Positions 12,982-28,000 are shown, counted from the stretch's first letter. The stretch is DNA of 64,000 nt from Burhinus oedicnemus (GCA_008921705.1 VFFE01007073.1:114370-178369); one strand, 5' to 3'. Translations and numbers: made by a program. Notes: a model not told the origin generated them from the sequence alone.

Positions 12982-13074
12982 ATGGAGCACCATGGCAGGG
13001 AGGAGATGGACTCAAAAGAGGAAAGTCCTCAGGTGTGGGCTGACTCTGCTGAGCAGGAACAGAATACTGCTCAG
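12982..13074 (+). CDS. PRDM10: PRDM10 coding exon 1
   Basis: The exon begins at 12885 after a T-rich tract and 'atag', so 12885-12981 is 5' UTR. Two in-frame ATGs have good context: 12982 (A at -3, G at +4) and 13006 (G at -3, G at +4). The mammalian protein as I recall it starts at the equivalent of 13006 (MDSK...), so eight extra residues are possible here. It ends in phase 0 before gtgact. Confidence 0.9.
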
Positions 13075-16000
13075 GTGACTAGTGCCTTCCAAAGCGCTCA
13101 GTTTCTGTTCAGACTGAATTAGGCTCGGTGTGGTGGCTTAGCAAGCAGGCGTTCTTGTTTGACCCTTTCTTAAGAGTCTGGAAACTCGCCTTTCATTTGA
13201 GGAGGAATACAAACATGTCTGTGGTGATTTTGGCTTAAAGTTTCAGAAAGTGAGCTGTGCAAACCGCAGCAGTGAATATACAGACATCTGACACGAGCTA
13301 AATGAAACCAGCCAGTGGCTATAGAAGTTTCAGTGTCCAAATATACGTATGACTGTGTGGGAAAGTAAAAGGGTAATCAGATTAATTAATATTAACAAAA
13401 TCTGTGGTCTGTGGCAGCCCGTTTTGATGGCATCAGTCAAATCAGTTGGAACTGTGGGTGGACCTTGAGGAAAGTAATATGAGTAACTTTTTCCAGTCAG
13501 ACATCTGGTAGTGGGGAAGGGAGAAATGTTAATTGTTAGTGACTAATACAGTCAGATTCTGATGTATGCAGCTAGTCCCTCTGTCTCTGAGACAATGCAG
13601 CTGAGAATTTTTAGAAGACTGTAAATTGATCTATTCTTTTGAATGTGTTATGAAGAGGGTGCTGCATGTCATTTGACACGCAAGCTGAGAAATTCTGACT
13701 GTCCTGGTAATTTCTAGCTTTGAAAGTTGCAAAGAAAGATACTTTCAATGACCCGTGTCCCGTTATCTGTACAATGGGATAACCATACTGTTGTTTGCGC
13801 GTGGCAGTTATAAGGTTTAACTAGTATTTGCAGAGTGCTCTCCAAATGTGAAACACTGCATGCATCCTCACTGTGGTGTTTGCATGAGGATTTATTGTAC
13901 AGAATCAGCACTTAGCACCTGCGGGAGAGTACCAGGTGTCTTCTGCAGCATAAGCTAAAAGGTGAAACAAAGTAAATACAATACGTAACTGTGGCATCAT
14001 CTTATGTGAAAACATCTTATGTGAATATGAATATGGATACTAAATCTAGCTTTCCTGTTAACTGTCCTATTTTTCCTGTGCGCTAAAAATGGTTTTCAGC
14101 ATGTAAAGGGTGTCAAAAGGTAAACATGTTCTTATTGCCATTGGAATTAAGTATTCTAGCTTGTTTAATGTGGGCCATTGATCGTCATTTATGATCATAA
14201 TGTTCTGTCAAAATCAACTTGTTTGGATTTAAACTGCTGCCCTAGACATAACTTGTTCCAATAGTCCTTGGAGTCATAGCTTAATACTTTCAGTTATATG
14301 TTTCTCTGTTTAAATAGTTGAATTTTCTACTGATGCTGCATGTACATACCACAGAGAGGCAATCTTACATATGCTATTGCTGCCTCATGATAGGTGCAAT
14401 ACTATTACTTGAAGCAGTATCAAAGTTAATAGGTTCTGTTAGCTGTTCTTCAAACAGAAAAAAATTGCCTCCAACTACAGAACTAGCTGAATGAAGTAAT
14501 TATCATAAATCCAGAAAGCAGTATGAGAATAGAGGGGAGAAACAATATACCAATAAATTCCATAGATGCATCAGCTGAAATCTGAACTTTCTTTCTCATG
14601 AATTTTCAAAGCATTGTGCAAGAGATAAGTATGGGTAGGTGACCTTTATACCAGCTAGGTCTTGAGTTAAAATGCAGAGTAAGATCAGAAACCGATGGCA
14701 GTGTATGTCCAGATTTCTATGTTGCTAGCATAATTCTATGAGATTTTAAATGCGTATTATAAAGTGAGGTTTTTATTGTTTTCAGAACAATTGGCTAGGT
14801 AGTTGGAACACAAGGTACTCTCTGCTTTCCAAGGCACCTTGCAACCGATGTGTCTTGTGTTGTTTCCCAAAGGAGCATGTTTCGGTTTCAGTACAGGATC
14901 TGTTTGCTTTTTTTTTTCCCTTCCAGGTGCACTTTGTCCCTGAGGGGGGGACAGTGGCACAGATTGTGTACAGTGATGAGCAGGACCGTCCCTCGCAGCA
15001 GGTGGTCTACACGGCGGATGGCACCTCCTACACCTCCGTGGACACCTCGGAGCACACGCTCGTTTACATCCATCCTGTGGAAGCTACGCAGGCATGTGTG
15101 GTTCTGACCCCACCCCATTTTGGCACCTAGGAAACAAAGCAATCTTATTTGAGATGAAAGCCAGTTACCAGCCAAGTGATGTGACTGCAAAATAGCAGGC
15201 AGTTGCTCTTAACACTTTTATCTGCCCGTTGCTGAACAGGGACTTCAGGCTGTTCCATTTGTCTGATATGCAAATGTGGTAACCAAAGAATGTTGAGGCT
15301 ATGAATTATGAAATGCTGGTTATTTCACTGAAGGTGGATGAGATTATAATTAAATCAAAGATGTTTTCCAAAACACGGATAATCTCTCCAGAAATTCTGC
15401 CTCTGTTGTATTCTGTAAAAAGCTAAGAGCGATCTACGTGTCTTCTGGAAGAGTCCTTGTTTTGCATACTACAGTTTTCGTAATTGATAGTTACAATAAC
15501 AGTCATGTCTTTTTGCAGAGGATCGCTGTGTATTTGGTCTAATTTTGTAGTTTCTTTTTAGAGAAGTTGTTGATTTTGCAGACCTAGGTGGTTCTTCATA
15601 ATTATATCCAGTAGCTTTTATTCTCTGACAGCATGTGTTTGTATGGGGTTAATAGAGTATGCATCTGTACCTCTGTGTGGACAGATAAAAAAAGAGGAAC
15701 CAGGCACGCTTTGACAAGAATGTTTTATATTGTCTTTGCTGACAGGACAGATTAGCAATGCTACAAAGTGCACGTACTTGACACCCGCAGCAACACTGGT
15801 GTAGCCTCGTGCAGCGTGGTCTCTTTTGTGCAGTTCTTAGCTGTTACGTAAAAACAATTCCTACATGATGGGATGTTCTGAGAGGGTAAGATGCTTTGAG
15901 AGGATATCTCCCAGGAACTTACTGACCAAGTAACTCCAAAACTCTGAATACTACCATTTTGTCAAAAGAGGTGTAATATTAAGACACTGTCATGCAACTG

Positions 16001-19000
16001 AGATGATATTATCAAAGTGCTAATGGAAATTTTATTATGCCATGATTTATTTTGTTGGAGCCAGACTGTTACAAGGTCAGGTATTTTCAAGTTTTAGCAA
16101 AGTAAGCAAGGCTGACCTCGGTCAATACTTAGTTTTCAGCTGAGTCTTGCTTTTCCTAGGGGGAAGCCCTCCCATCAGGGCTGTTCTCGCAGGCTGCTGT
16201 CAGAATATTGGAGTTGGCATGTCTTCTATGAAATTAAGAAAGCAACATCCTGGGCATATCAAATTCAGATGTAGGATATGCCTGATATCTGCATGCTTTC
16301 TTTTGAGGAACTCTCTTGTGAATTTGCAGAAAGATAAAGTTAATAGTCATCTTCTGTCCTGCCCTCAAGTATTACTTAGCTTTCATACCTTCTGTAGAAT
16401 TTATCAAATCAACAATTGACAAATCAATGTCTGTATTTAAAAAAATAAAAAAAAATCTTGTAAAGCACTTTAAGTGTATAGATGAAAAGTGCCACATAAA
16501 TATGATATTATGTTTTTATGGAGCACTACTTAATTTTAATTTAATCTCTATGAATGTAGTTTCATGTGGGTAAGTTGAATTAGTGTGCTGTGGCAATAGG
16601 CACATTGGAAGTTAGCAAAGGATCAAATGTGGATCACTTCTTGGTGGCAGGGTAATTTTTGTGTGAGTTGGGAGTAAACAACCCCAAGGCCGGTTTGATA
16701 AGCCTTTTTCACTTTGTCTAGACTCTGTTTACAGATCCGTCCCAAGTGGCTTACGTCCAACAGGATGCCACCACCCAGCAGGTAAGAAAGAGACATTATT
16801 TTCCTGGGGCCTGCAACTGTCAGGAAACTGTTATGGAAGGTAAAGGGACATTGTTGTGGTGCTAGAGCATAATAAGCTATCTCCGAATTTGTCAAATGGC
16901 AGTCTTCAGTTCTTTACTGTCTTCCCAGGGATCAAGGGCAAAAAGCTTACGATAACAAGCCACTGTTATCTTGGCTAGTTTGTGCATGAATGACAACAAA
17001 AAGTTAAGAGAGTTGGAGGCTGGGTTTTGTTTTTTGGTTTTTTTAATTCACATTCAACAAAAATACTAGTTTCCTGCCCCAGATATAATGAAAAATCTTC
17101 TAACAGTGTCCTTTTAAGTCAGCAAGCTGATGTGGCTGACTTTATTTTAATGTCGTTCTAGAAAGACTGAGTGCTCGTACAGATTCTGAACCTGAAGGCT
17201 CTGGAGGGATAGAAATTTAGGAACAAATTCTAGATTTACCAGAAACTTCACAGGAAATTAGTTGTAAAACCTGAAGTTCAATTACTAGCTTCCTTACCTT
17301 ATCAGGGCTTCCCAGGTCTGATGTGCTTGCCAGGGTGAAGTAGACTAGGAGCAGAATAAAACTGGAGCCCATGTTTATAAAGTCTGGATGACTTTTCTTT
17401 TTTTTTTTTTTTTTTCATCCATCATCATGGATGGGAAGGTGTTGTTGTTACTAGCATCTTTGGGGACTGCATTGTGGTAATCAGGTATAGGTGCTTTCAG
17501 ATCTAGATCTCTAGTTCAAATTCTCCGCTTGTTATAGAGACTTAAAATCATTACTGCTTGGTGAGTCTTTAATGGCGTGTGTGAATTGACATGTTAGAGC
17601 TGAATCATTACTAATGCCATCATTAAAATGCGTATTTATTGACAGTCTTGGGGCAGAGTGAAGGGTTGAATGTGCACTGAAAATAAATCTTCTCCTTGCT
17701 AAAAGGAGACCTTCTACACTATTGAGGCACAGGCAGGAAACGATATGACTGACACAGTAAAGGTGTTACCTGTTTTCTTCCAGTTCTGTGGAGGTATTTG
17801 GAGTGACATTTTGGAATTTTTTGCCACATTGGTTTCCTTCCATTAAGAAGTCGAAAAATCCTATTTAATTGTCTTAAAGCTCATTTACCAGATAAATATA
17901 TGATCCAATTAAAAGTAGATGTTACTTATATACGCAGTGCAAACAACACACTGACAGCAGAGGTGGTATGCTGTTACTATCCTGTGTTGAGTATCAAGGG
18001 CATGAGCACTTGTCTGTGTGTCCTCAGCCTGTCTTCCCTTCCAACACTGCCTGTGACAGCAGTCCCAACAGAGATGTTCATTTGCTTGTGAATGGCGAGT
18101 CCCTCATTGTGGCAGCTCCTGCCTTTGCAGGTGTTTTACATCAGCATTTCACGTGGGACATCCCTGAACCGGCAACAAATGTTAAAATAATAACCAAAGC
18201 TCCTCTTGTCTTTCAAAAGAAACTTTATTTTAAAAAGAAGTTGGAGGGTGTTGTTTTTTTTTTTTTTTTAAATGCCTGTATTCCTTGCCGTGTCTGACAT
18301 GGAAGTGAAAGTAAGGATACATTTGAAGTGTGATTAGTAGTAGGAAATGCTAATATGAGGTACAAATAGACACAAGCTTGTGTCAGCCTCTCGTTGCTGG
18401 CAGACCTGGAGGTGTGCCACTGAATAATGATGCCTTTTCTGTTACCACTTGGCATCAGAAATGTCAATACCAGACAGATTGGTTCAGCTGTCATCTTGGC
18501 ATTTTCCTGCTCACTGTCACGTGGTTCCCTGAAGTCTTTTTGCTGTAGTTTTTAAGCAGTTTCATAACTTACTCTTAATACATCTTTAAACAAAACAACT
18601 AGATTTGAAGTTTTGAGACTATCTGCTTATGTTACGGATTTTCTTGTCTGCTCCTTCACTGTTGGCACAACTTGCTGTTCTTGGATTTATCTGATATTTA
18701 TTAAGCACTCTGTAGAGGAGCAGGGGCTTTAATTTTAGCGTAAAAGCTGTTTAACAGTCAGAGGCACAAACTAGAAGCCACATGATATCAACTACAGAGA
18801 AGGTTGAAAAAGCATGCAGGATAACACTGCAAATTCCTGTGTAGAGAAGCAGGAAAGAAGACAGGAAAGGTGATTCCAAGGATCTTAATTTTGCTTTGGT
18901 TTATCGCTTAATGGATGGGAGCAGTATGGTAATATGCATTAATTTTCTTGTTACTACACAAAAAAGGAGTATGAAGACAACCAAAACTGTATAGTGTGAC

Positions 19001-22000
19001 CACATAATGTAATGAAAAAATAATTGTTGGAAACCTCTCATTTGAGTGCTTGATCTTCCAACAAGGTCAATACACCATCTTGTTTTTATAATGGATCTTG
19101 GTTTGCTTGAGAAAAAGCAAGATAGGCAAAAAGAGGAGATGCTTCTTTTTCCTTCTTTACCTTTTCCCTTAAAAAAAAAAAAAAGTAAATCTGAAGACAG
19201 AAGAGAAAAAGACCCCAAATTACTGGTTTTGCCAAGAGCTAAAGAGTTCCTCGCATCTGTTTTTAGTGCAGTTTGAACCCAGTCTGGATAGGACCTTAAT
19301 TTAAAACCAGGAGCAGGAGATAGGAAATTTAAAAGTTGACAAATCTAGACTGAGTTTTGAAGCCTTTCCCTTTGTCCCCTGATTTGCAGGTTTTGTCCAA
19401 GTCCATTATCCCTACTTAAGGGGGGGGAAAGAAAAAAAAAAAAAAATCATTAAAATGCTGCAGGTTTTGATCTAGTATAGGACTCCAGGGAGCTTTGCAT
19501 GCAGGGCACTGCCCATATGTAAGTGACTGATGGAAATGACGCAGTGCTAAAATGAGTGCCTATAATTTTAGGTAACTGTGCTTTTGCCTGCTGCTGCTCA
19601 GAGCATGAATCCCAACAACCTGTCCGTGCTCGGCAGCGTTGCCGAATCCCCCCAGCAAATGGCTCTGGAGCAGGGTCCACAAGCAGATAGAGTAAGTTGC
19701 CAGGCACCCTTTTCTTTTAAATGTGTGAGTACACCGATTTCATTGCTCCATTGTCACAGGTGATGGAACGTGTCTGAGTGATACAGGAGGAGATGCAAGA
19801 AAGCTGTAGTGCAGATTTGTACTGTCTTTCATAGTCTCACCATGGAATGTGTGGGATGTTTTTAGGAGAGATCTTGTATTTAATATACAGAGAAACCTGT
19901 TCTACAGATTGTTCTGTCTTGAGCAGCCACCGTAAAATACTCTTCTCGGCTTTGAAAAGCAAAGTTAACAGAAGGTGCAATGCTGACTGTCACATAGGAC
20001 CAACATCCACTGGGTCTCTCTGCCAGTCTTCTAAGACAGCTTTACTGTGTGTAGTATTTCTTATTCTCTACCTGAGAAACCTGCGTGGGTGATGGAATAT
20101 TCTGTGCAGTGCACTTCAATTATTTTTTGCCTTTTTTTTTTTAAGGAAAGAAAACTTTAAAACTAGTGAAAGAATACAGTGCCCTCAACTGTCCTCCACA
20201 TCTCATAGTTTATATCGAGTCCCCATGTTATCTCATCTCTTATTGATCTCTATGTGTGTGCTCAGGGGATTGTTTGTTTGATTGTACAATAGGGGAGATC
20301 ATGTGCCAAAGTGCAGGATTCTCCCACTTGTACAAAAGGAGTTAAAATACAGCTTTAGGCTCTAGGTAATTTCTGCGGAGCCTGGACTTTGTTTCAAACC
20401 TTCTGTGAGTGTCCTGAACTTCTCTGATTTTAGTTTCTTTTCCTGAGAAGTCAGTCTTTGGCAGGGTAGAGCTAGGTAGTGACACAGAGCTGTCCTGAGT
20501 GAGGCTGTCAGCAGCAGCGACGCAAAACATCCCTCGGCAATCGTTTATCATGTCACTTCACTTCCCTTGTCCTTCTTTCCATTACCAAAGGAAGCAGAAA
20601 GGGTGAACTAGTAAGAACCTTCACTGTTTGTCTTTGTAAGAGTGTGTTTTTCTTCATGAATCCATTTCGATTGATTGTGAACTCTCTTCTCAGGCATCAT
20701 TACCGGTGCATAACCAGGTGTTACCTCCTATGGAGGCAGTGGATGGTTCCGACCCTTTAGCACCTCTGCAGAATCAAATGGAAAGGATGGAAACAAAAGA
20801 GGAAGATGATGAGGATGAAGAGGAGGATGAAGATGGGGAAGACACTGACATGGATGAATGGGATCCAGATCCGCCTCGACCCTTTGATCCCAATGATTTG
20901 TGTAAGCATATGAAGTAGTATGTAGCATATTAGTTGCCCTCCCCTTTTTTCTTTCCCCTCCATCAGCCCTCTAGTAAATGGAGTTGAAAACCGTTCAGAT
21001 TTTAGCAGTAATAAGTAAACCCCTTTATACCCGGAAATGTAGACTCATATTGGGCTGCTTTACTGAAAGGACAAGATTCTGTCTCAGGTGGAGTCTCTGA
21101 GCTGCTTTGCTCTTCATTTTGCAGGAGGCTGCCCTCTCTAATGTTTTAAAACGTAGACAGACTATTGGAATAAATGTTCCCACAGCTGAGCCAAAGATGT
21201 TTAGAGAGAGATAAGGCTGTCTCTTCTGAGCTGGTGTGTGAGTGTCTGCCTGACAGTCATGTCCTCTCTGACTTTGTGTTGTAGGGTGTGAAGAGTGTAA
21301 TAACGCACATCCCTCTGTGTGTCCAAAACATGGACCTTTGCATCCAATCCCAAACCGGCATGTGCTGACCAGAGCAAGAGCCAGCCTCCCCTTGGTGCTC
21401 TATATAGACAGGTTTTTGGGAGGTGTGTTTTCCAAAAGGCGTATCCCAAAACGCACCCAGTTTGGACCTGTGGAAGGACCCCTGGTTAGACAAACTGAAC
21501 TCAAAGACTGCTACATCCATTTGAAGGTAAGGGTGTACGTGTGAGAGAAGAAAATGGACCAATTTGTGCTTAAGCTTTGATTTTTTCATGAGTCTGTTGC
21601 TCTGCCTTGATCAGTTACTTCACTGCAGATGTTCTTTTGTTACATCCATCTCTGAATGTAACTCAAATACCTACATTGCTTTAGCTTGGAATCTACTCTG
21701 TTATTCAGGGAGACACAATAATCATGGTGAATATTCTAGCTTTGTAGTGTTACGATGTATAGGATTCATAACATGGAATGCTGTGAATCACTCTCACATG
21801 GGCTGAAGCAGCATCTGGACACAAAAAATAGCAGCCCCATCTGAGGATGTTTTGAAGCCATTATTTTGTGTCATGCTGTGACTTAAGTTAAAAATATTTT
21901 TCTTCCCCTCTCCCTCCTCTCCCCCACAAGATGTAGGGGAAAGGAGAGATTTTTCTCCCCTTTCTCATGCCAAGTTGTTGGTGGGAGGTATAATGTATTT

Positions 22001-25000
22001 GACTGACTTTTATCCTTTATTTACTGGAGATTAAGTCCACAATCTTAGGAGTGCTGGTCTCTGATGGTCAGTGGCTGACAAGGAAGTTGTGACCACAGGC
22101 AGATTTAGTAACCCAACAGAAATTGAGCTAAAGAAGCGCTGCTTCCAGCTTGAGGCAGTGTCCTGAGTCATTAAATGAAAGGAGAAGTGGGTCTGCCAGT
22201 TAGAAACATCTGACAACTGATACCGTATAGCCTACTAAAGCTACAGCTTCTTGTCCCTCATTTGTAGCCCCACGTCAAGTACTGTGCCTGACCCTTTTAA
22301 TGAATGCTTCTTGCCCTTGAAATCCACGGAAGGCTCCATCGTGTCTCTGTCTGTTTTTAAGTATTTTTCTAAGTGCTGCCTGTTTCTGGATCCTTGTTAG
22401 CGAAGAAAGAAAATTAGCTATGCCTTCATTGTTTTCCTGATGTAAAAGTTGCATGGTCACAGTAGCCTGTTGTTGTTTTTTTTTAAAAAAAAAAAATCAA
22501 ATTCTTTTGAACCTGCTGCCAGGCAGTTAGTCACATGTAATTGGATTTTGCTACAGGTGTCTCTTGATAAGGGTGACAGAAAAGACAGAGATTTGCAAGA
22601 GGACCTGTGGTTTGAACTTTCTAGCGAGGCTCTTTGTAACTGGATGATGTTTGTGCGTCCAGCTCAAAACCACTTGGAGCAGAACCTGGTAGCATATCAG
22701 TACGGCCACCATATTTATTACACAACCATTAAAAACGTGGAGCCCAAGCAGGAACTTAAGGTATGGCATTGCTCTTGTTTCGTGACTCATTTTTCTACTG
22801 TGAAGTCAAATCTTAGAGTTGCTACCTAATAAGTGCATCTCCAAGTGCCAGAAATGATTGCTGTAAATAGTTTTAGGGCTTTTTTCTCTGATAAAGCACG
22901 TGATGGCCTGAATCAAATGTCACTGAAGTCAGTAAATAGTTAGCCACTAACTTACAGATTTTAAATGAGCTTTGGCTCAGGTATAAAATGAGGAAGTTTA
23001 AAATGAGAGTATGTAAATGATTTGTCTGTCACTGTCATGCTTTATACTGCGTATATTTTGCTGATGCAATCAGTTTTTATTGCAGCAGTCTTATTCTTTT
23101 TAGTTCTGGATGCCCTTTCTAGTTAGCCCTGTGTGCCCTTGACTTGTTTTCTGGTGCTTTAAGTGAATATGGTTTCTCACTTTACCTGGCTTTCCTGGAA
23201 CTTTTGAAACTTTGCACGTGGAAAATGATAAAGGATATTGTGACTTCCCTGTGAGTTACTTTTTGTTCCCTCTAAAAATGTATTCATTACTTTGAGCTCA
23301 AAGCACCGTGGTTGGCTGAGATGGCCTTCGTTTTCAACATCTTTTGGGGAACTGGGGGTAATTAAAAAAAATTTGGTATCAGGAAACTGTTTGTTCTTCT
23401 TCAAATCTTTCCTTGCACGTGAACATCAACAATTTAACAAGAAAATGGTTTTATACACACTTAGCTAAACCAGGGCAAAAGATTGCTTACACACTTGCTG
23501 CTGATTTTTAAGAGTAAGATTCTTCTTGGTTTCCCTGAAATCAGTCCTTAATTTCTTTAAGCTAAATCACTAGAAACCTTGATAATCCATTTTAAGTGTA
23601 TCCAAACATCATTTTCTCAAAAGTTTTTTAAATCAATTTGAAATCAGATTTTAATTAAATCTGTACACACCTGCCTGTAGAAGCACCGTTTTTCTTGGTT
23701 CATGTGTTAGTAGTGTCTTTTAGGGTAAAATTGGTTTGATAATTGAAAGCTAATTACCTAGGCTCTGTAATGAGTTTTCCTCCCCAAACAAATGTAGGGC
23801 ATTCATGTAAGTTTTGTCCAAAGACTGAACTAGGAGGATCAGTCAGTTGAGTTGAGAACTTCTGTATTGCATGACAGGTGAGTAGTTGAGGAGCTCCAGG
23901 CTTTCTTCTTTGTCCAGCTAGTGAGATCCCTGCAAGGTAACACGCACCTGCTAGTGAGTCTTCGAAGGAGTTAGAAATGCCACTCACCACTGCTATGAAA
24001 ACGCCCGTGGCCCACTACAAGTTTAAACTTGCCCAGGTTTTTCATGCTGAAAATCTGTTCATGCCTTCTTTAAGAAATCTCTCTTAAAATTGAACCTTTT
24101 TAATCAAACAATAAGATAAAATGAGAAACGATGCAAGAATCTTATGCTAAATGTGAGCATCTGATTTTAGGGTCTAATAAACTTTGTCTTTCTGCCTCCT
24201 GTGGTTCTGACTGCTGAAGGCTTCCTAAATCCCTTGTATAACAAAAGTGGGTCCAGCATGCTGCAGCCCGGCAGTTCTTTGCTTTGGGAAGGAAGACCAT
24301 ATTGCTCCAATCCTTCAGAAGTTCAGAAACATTTTAAATGAGTCTCTGTGGACAGTGCTGCCTGTTGTCTATGTAAAGAGAGCAGGAAAGAAATGGGAAA
24401 TCCTGCGAGTTAAAAACTTTTCCATTCCCCTTGGTACAACAAGTAACAGTACTCTGCTGACATCTGTCCTTTACGATCATACAGTTGGGTCTAAAGAGAT
24501 TAATCTTATTTCCTTTAGAGCTACTGGTAGCCATGTGTGAGATTAACATTCATATTAGGAGGCTATACCTTAAAATTAAATGGATATGCTTTCTGAGCAA
24601 AGCTCTTTTATTCCTCAGTGGGGGCATATTGATCTCAACAGGCTTTATTATTGAGGATGAAAGGAGCAATAAGAGTTAGTGGTTGAGGCAAGTGAAGTAA
24701 ATGTATTGCTTAAAAACCATTTTCAAATGAATTCCCCTTAGTTCTGGTTCCACCTAAGAAAGTTTTCTGTTACCTTGTATGCCTGCTGCAGGTGTGGTAT
24801 GCTGCCTCATACGCAGAGTTTGTGAACCAGAAGATCCATGACATATCTGAGGAGGAAAGGAAGGGTAACTTGGACTCTTCTGCTCTCTGTTTTTGCAGTG
24901 TGGTGGTGGCTGGGTGTTGTTCTTAGTTTTAAGTATATGGCCTGCATAGTGCTCCCAAATTTCTGCTAGGTTTAAGAAAAGTTGAACCAGATCTAGATTG

Positions 25001-28000
25001 TATTATTGGGACTTATTTCTACTAACTCTTCTTGTTCTAATACTACAAGAATTTAACCTTCTGCCTCGGTTTCTGGGAAGCATTAGGTTGATGCTGGAAA
25101 GAGGGATGTTTCTGTGCTTGATGTCTAACATTAAGTCTGTGTCATAAACCGATGTGCTACTGCTTTAGATTGAGAAATTTCTCTTGATGTCCCCTAACTT
25201 ATGCCAGAGAGACAATCCTGTAGGTGCTCTTCCATACCAGGGTAAATTTCAAAATCTCTGAGTTTTAAGCTGTGTTTATAGTCCATGTGAATTGTCCCCA
25301 GTGACCTTTTTGTCTTTCTGTGATGAGCTGTAGTCATGCCACAGTGCAGAGGGGATAAAAGCAAAGCTAAATGGAGCGGTGCTGGGTATTCTGCAGTCTG
25401 TCTAACCTTCAGGGGAGAAATACGGCCCACAGAGGACAGAAGGGCTTGGGGAAAAAAAATGAGGCATTTAATTGGTGGTGACTGAAATGCTATTATTGAC
25501 ATTTCCAATTGAACATAGTTCTCAGAGAGCAGGAGAAGAACTGGCCGTGTTACGAGTGCAATCGTCGCTTCATGAGCTCAGAGCAACTCCAGCAGCACCT
25601 CAACTCCCATGATGAGAAGCTGGACTTCTTCAGCAGGTACTGAAAGCTGTAGCTTTGTCTGTGTATCGCTATGGTGCTTCCCCAAACTTGCAGAAGGAAG
25701 GGTCTTTGCCCTGCAGATCATACTGACCAGTATGATCATACTGACCATGAGAGAACGGTTCAGCACCTGAAGGTAAGAATATGACATCAGGAAGCTGATT
25801 GGTGCAAGAGACTATGAAAGAGGTAGCTTGAGGGAAATGAATACCCTGTTGAAACTGGTGAGATTTTTTTGGTTTGCTTTTGGCTTTTTGCCAGTAACTT
25901 TAACTGCAGTATTTCAGTACCACAGTATTGAAATACTGATGCTTCTCAGATGCATGCAGATACACAGCTTGGAGAACAAGACTTCTAGTGCTATGGCTGC
26001 TCACTGGGCTGGCAAGATAGTTTATCGTGGCCTATTAAAAGCTGAACCTACAAACATCCATGAGAGAGCAGAAGACATTGGTGCCGCCTTTTTCTGGAAA
26101 CTTAGCAATTTGTTTAGCTGTATTTTGGTTTTGGGTTTTCTTGTTTCGTTTTTTGATGCAGAAAATTGGTCACTTCAGTTTACTGCCTGACATCAATGGT
26201 GCCTTTTTGGGGAGGGGTGTTATGGTTTCAGGTTTTAAATTGGTTTCCTTGTGCACTTGTTCCATCTAGCTGACAGTGCTTTCCAGCACACTGTACACTG
26301 GGGTTTTGGAAGCAGGAGAGTTGCCGTGGCTGAGCACTTGCTAGAAGCCGGTAGTCCTCTCGGTCCCACTATTACCAAAATAAATTTTAATGTGTTCTGG
26401 ACTTTGATTTTTTTCATAAAGTGCAAAATAGATACCAGCCAGTATCCTATTTTTAATTGGTGCCAGGTCTTATTAATTACTGCAGGCCATTAGTATTGAG
26501 TTGTATGCTGAGAAAGAATGCATAAAATCAGTGGAGATTCCAAAACCATCTTTTTTTTTTCTCTAACCTGGAATACTATCTGTTCTGCAGAGCCAGAGGC
26601 CGAGGTCGTGGGCGAGGAAAGAGGAGGTTTGGACCAGGCAGACGACCGGGGCGCCCTCCCAAATTCATGCGTATGGAAGTAACCAGTGAAAATAGGGAAA
26701 AGTGTGAAGAAGGGACACAGGTATTTTTTGGGGGATGGGGAGGAGGAAAACCAAGTATCATGTGGGATGTAAATTCTTGACTAAAAGAATTTGGGGCATC
26801 AGTGCAAATAGGGGGTGTGCTTCGGGCTTATACCCAAGTAATTCTTGGTTTTCTAGCTGTGATTCTCTGCCAGGGGAGCACGCTGCTTCCCTTCTATAAA
26901 AACTGTAAAATCACTTGCATTTTGACAGCAACTTTCCTTCCAAAGCACTTAGCGGTGAGATAGGTTATTGTGGCAGTTTAGCAGCATCACAAAAAGTATT
27001 TTAGACAGTAAAACTGTAATGGGAATTTAGGTTCGTATTTGTCCTTTCAGGTCAGAGCCTGCTCTTATAACTTGCTGGTAGAATTAAATCAGTTTGAGCT
27101 ACAATTCTTTATGATGTTTTAATAGTAACAAAAGGGCCTCCTGTAGGCACACTTATTGCAAAACATTTTCTTGCTTGTGGCTGTTGGTTGTATTCTGTAG
27201 GGACCTAATATGATGCATTTATATAAGTAAAATGCTAAATTCTCTGTGATGCTGACCACACTTAGGTTACCACCAAGTCCTTTTATGAAAGGTATCACAA
27301 GGGATCAGTGGCTCTGTTTTATGATTTAGCTGAAACCTGATAACCAGAGTGGTGATTTTCCTCTGGCATCTCTCTGGGTCGTGGTTCAGCACTGACTCGG
27401 AGGGAGGAAGGTATATGTTGCCTATGAACGCCTGCCACTCATTTTCTGAGTGTGCAGAATTGCCCTAAACGTTGCATTAAGTGCAGACAGTTGCAAGATC
27501 ACCCTCTTTGCAAGCTGACGTGACACAAGCCAGCTCCATTTAGACAAGTAAGCGTAATGCTGTTTCCAAACTCTTAACTCCAGAGAGACAGGGCTTAGTG
27601 GGCTCAGTCCCATGCTAACGTGTCTGAATGGCCTCTGGAATGGTGGCTCACATCCTGCCAGCTTGGAGCATGGCCCAGAGCTAGCTCACGTGTGTCTATA
27701 CAATCGAGCAGGGCCATGGTTATGTCCCAGGCCTTTGGAGGTCTGCCTGCCTCGCTAATGACTAGGCAGGAGTTCATCTGCCTGAGAACTTGAGACTCGG
27801 GATGCTGTGAGCACAGTTTAGTGTCAGCAAGCGTGGAAACTTGCCACCTAGACCAGGACTGGACATTTGGCTGGTATGTTGCTCTACTAAGTGTCTCTAT
27901 CTGGTAAGCATTTGCGGTTTGTAACAGCTGCACTCCTCCTGGCACCTCCCTGTTTTTCTTCTCCCACACCTGCTTTTGCGCTTTGACAGTATCAGCCTTG

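Noticed and set aside
15092..15097. Canonical GT donor at 15096 for PRDM10 exon 2
   Set aside because: It would add four bases and break phase with exon 3, which is conserved.
25716..25747. 14-bp direct repeat (gatcatactgacca twice, 4-bp spacer)
   Set aside because: A single small local duplication in an intron with no array structure.
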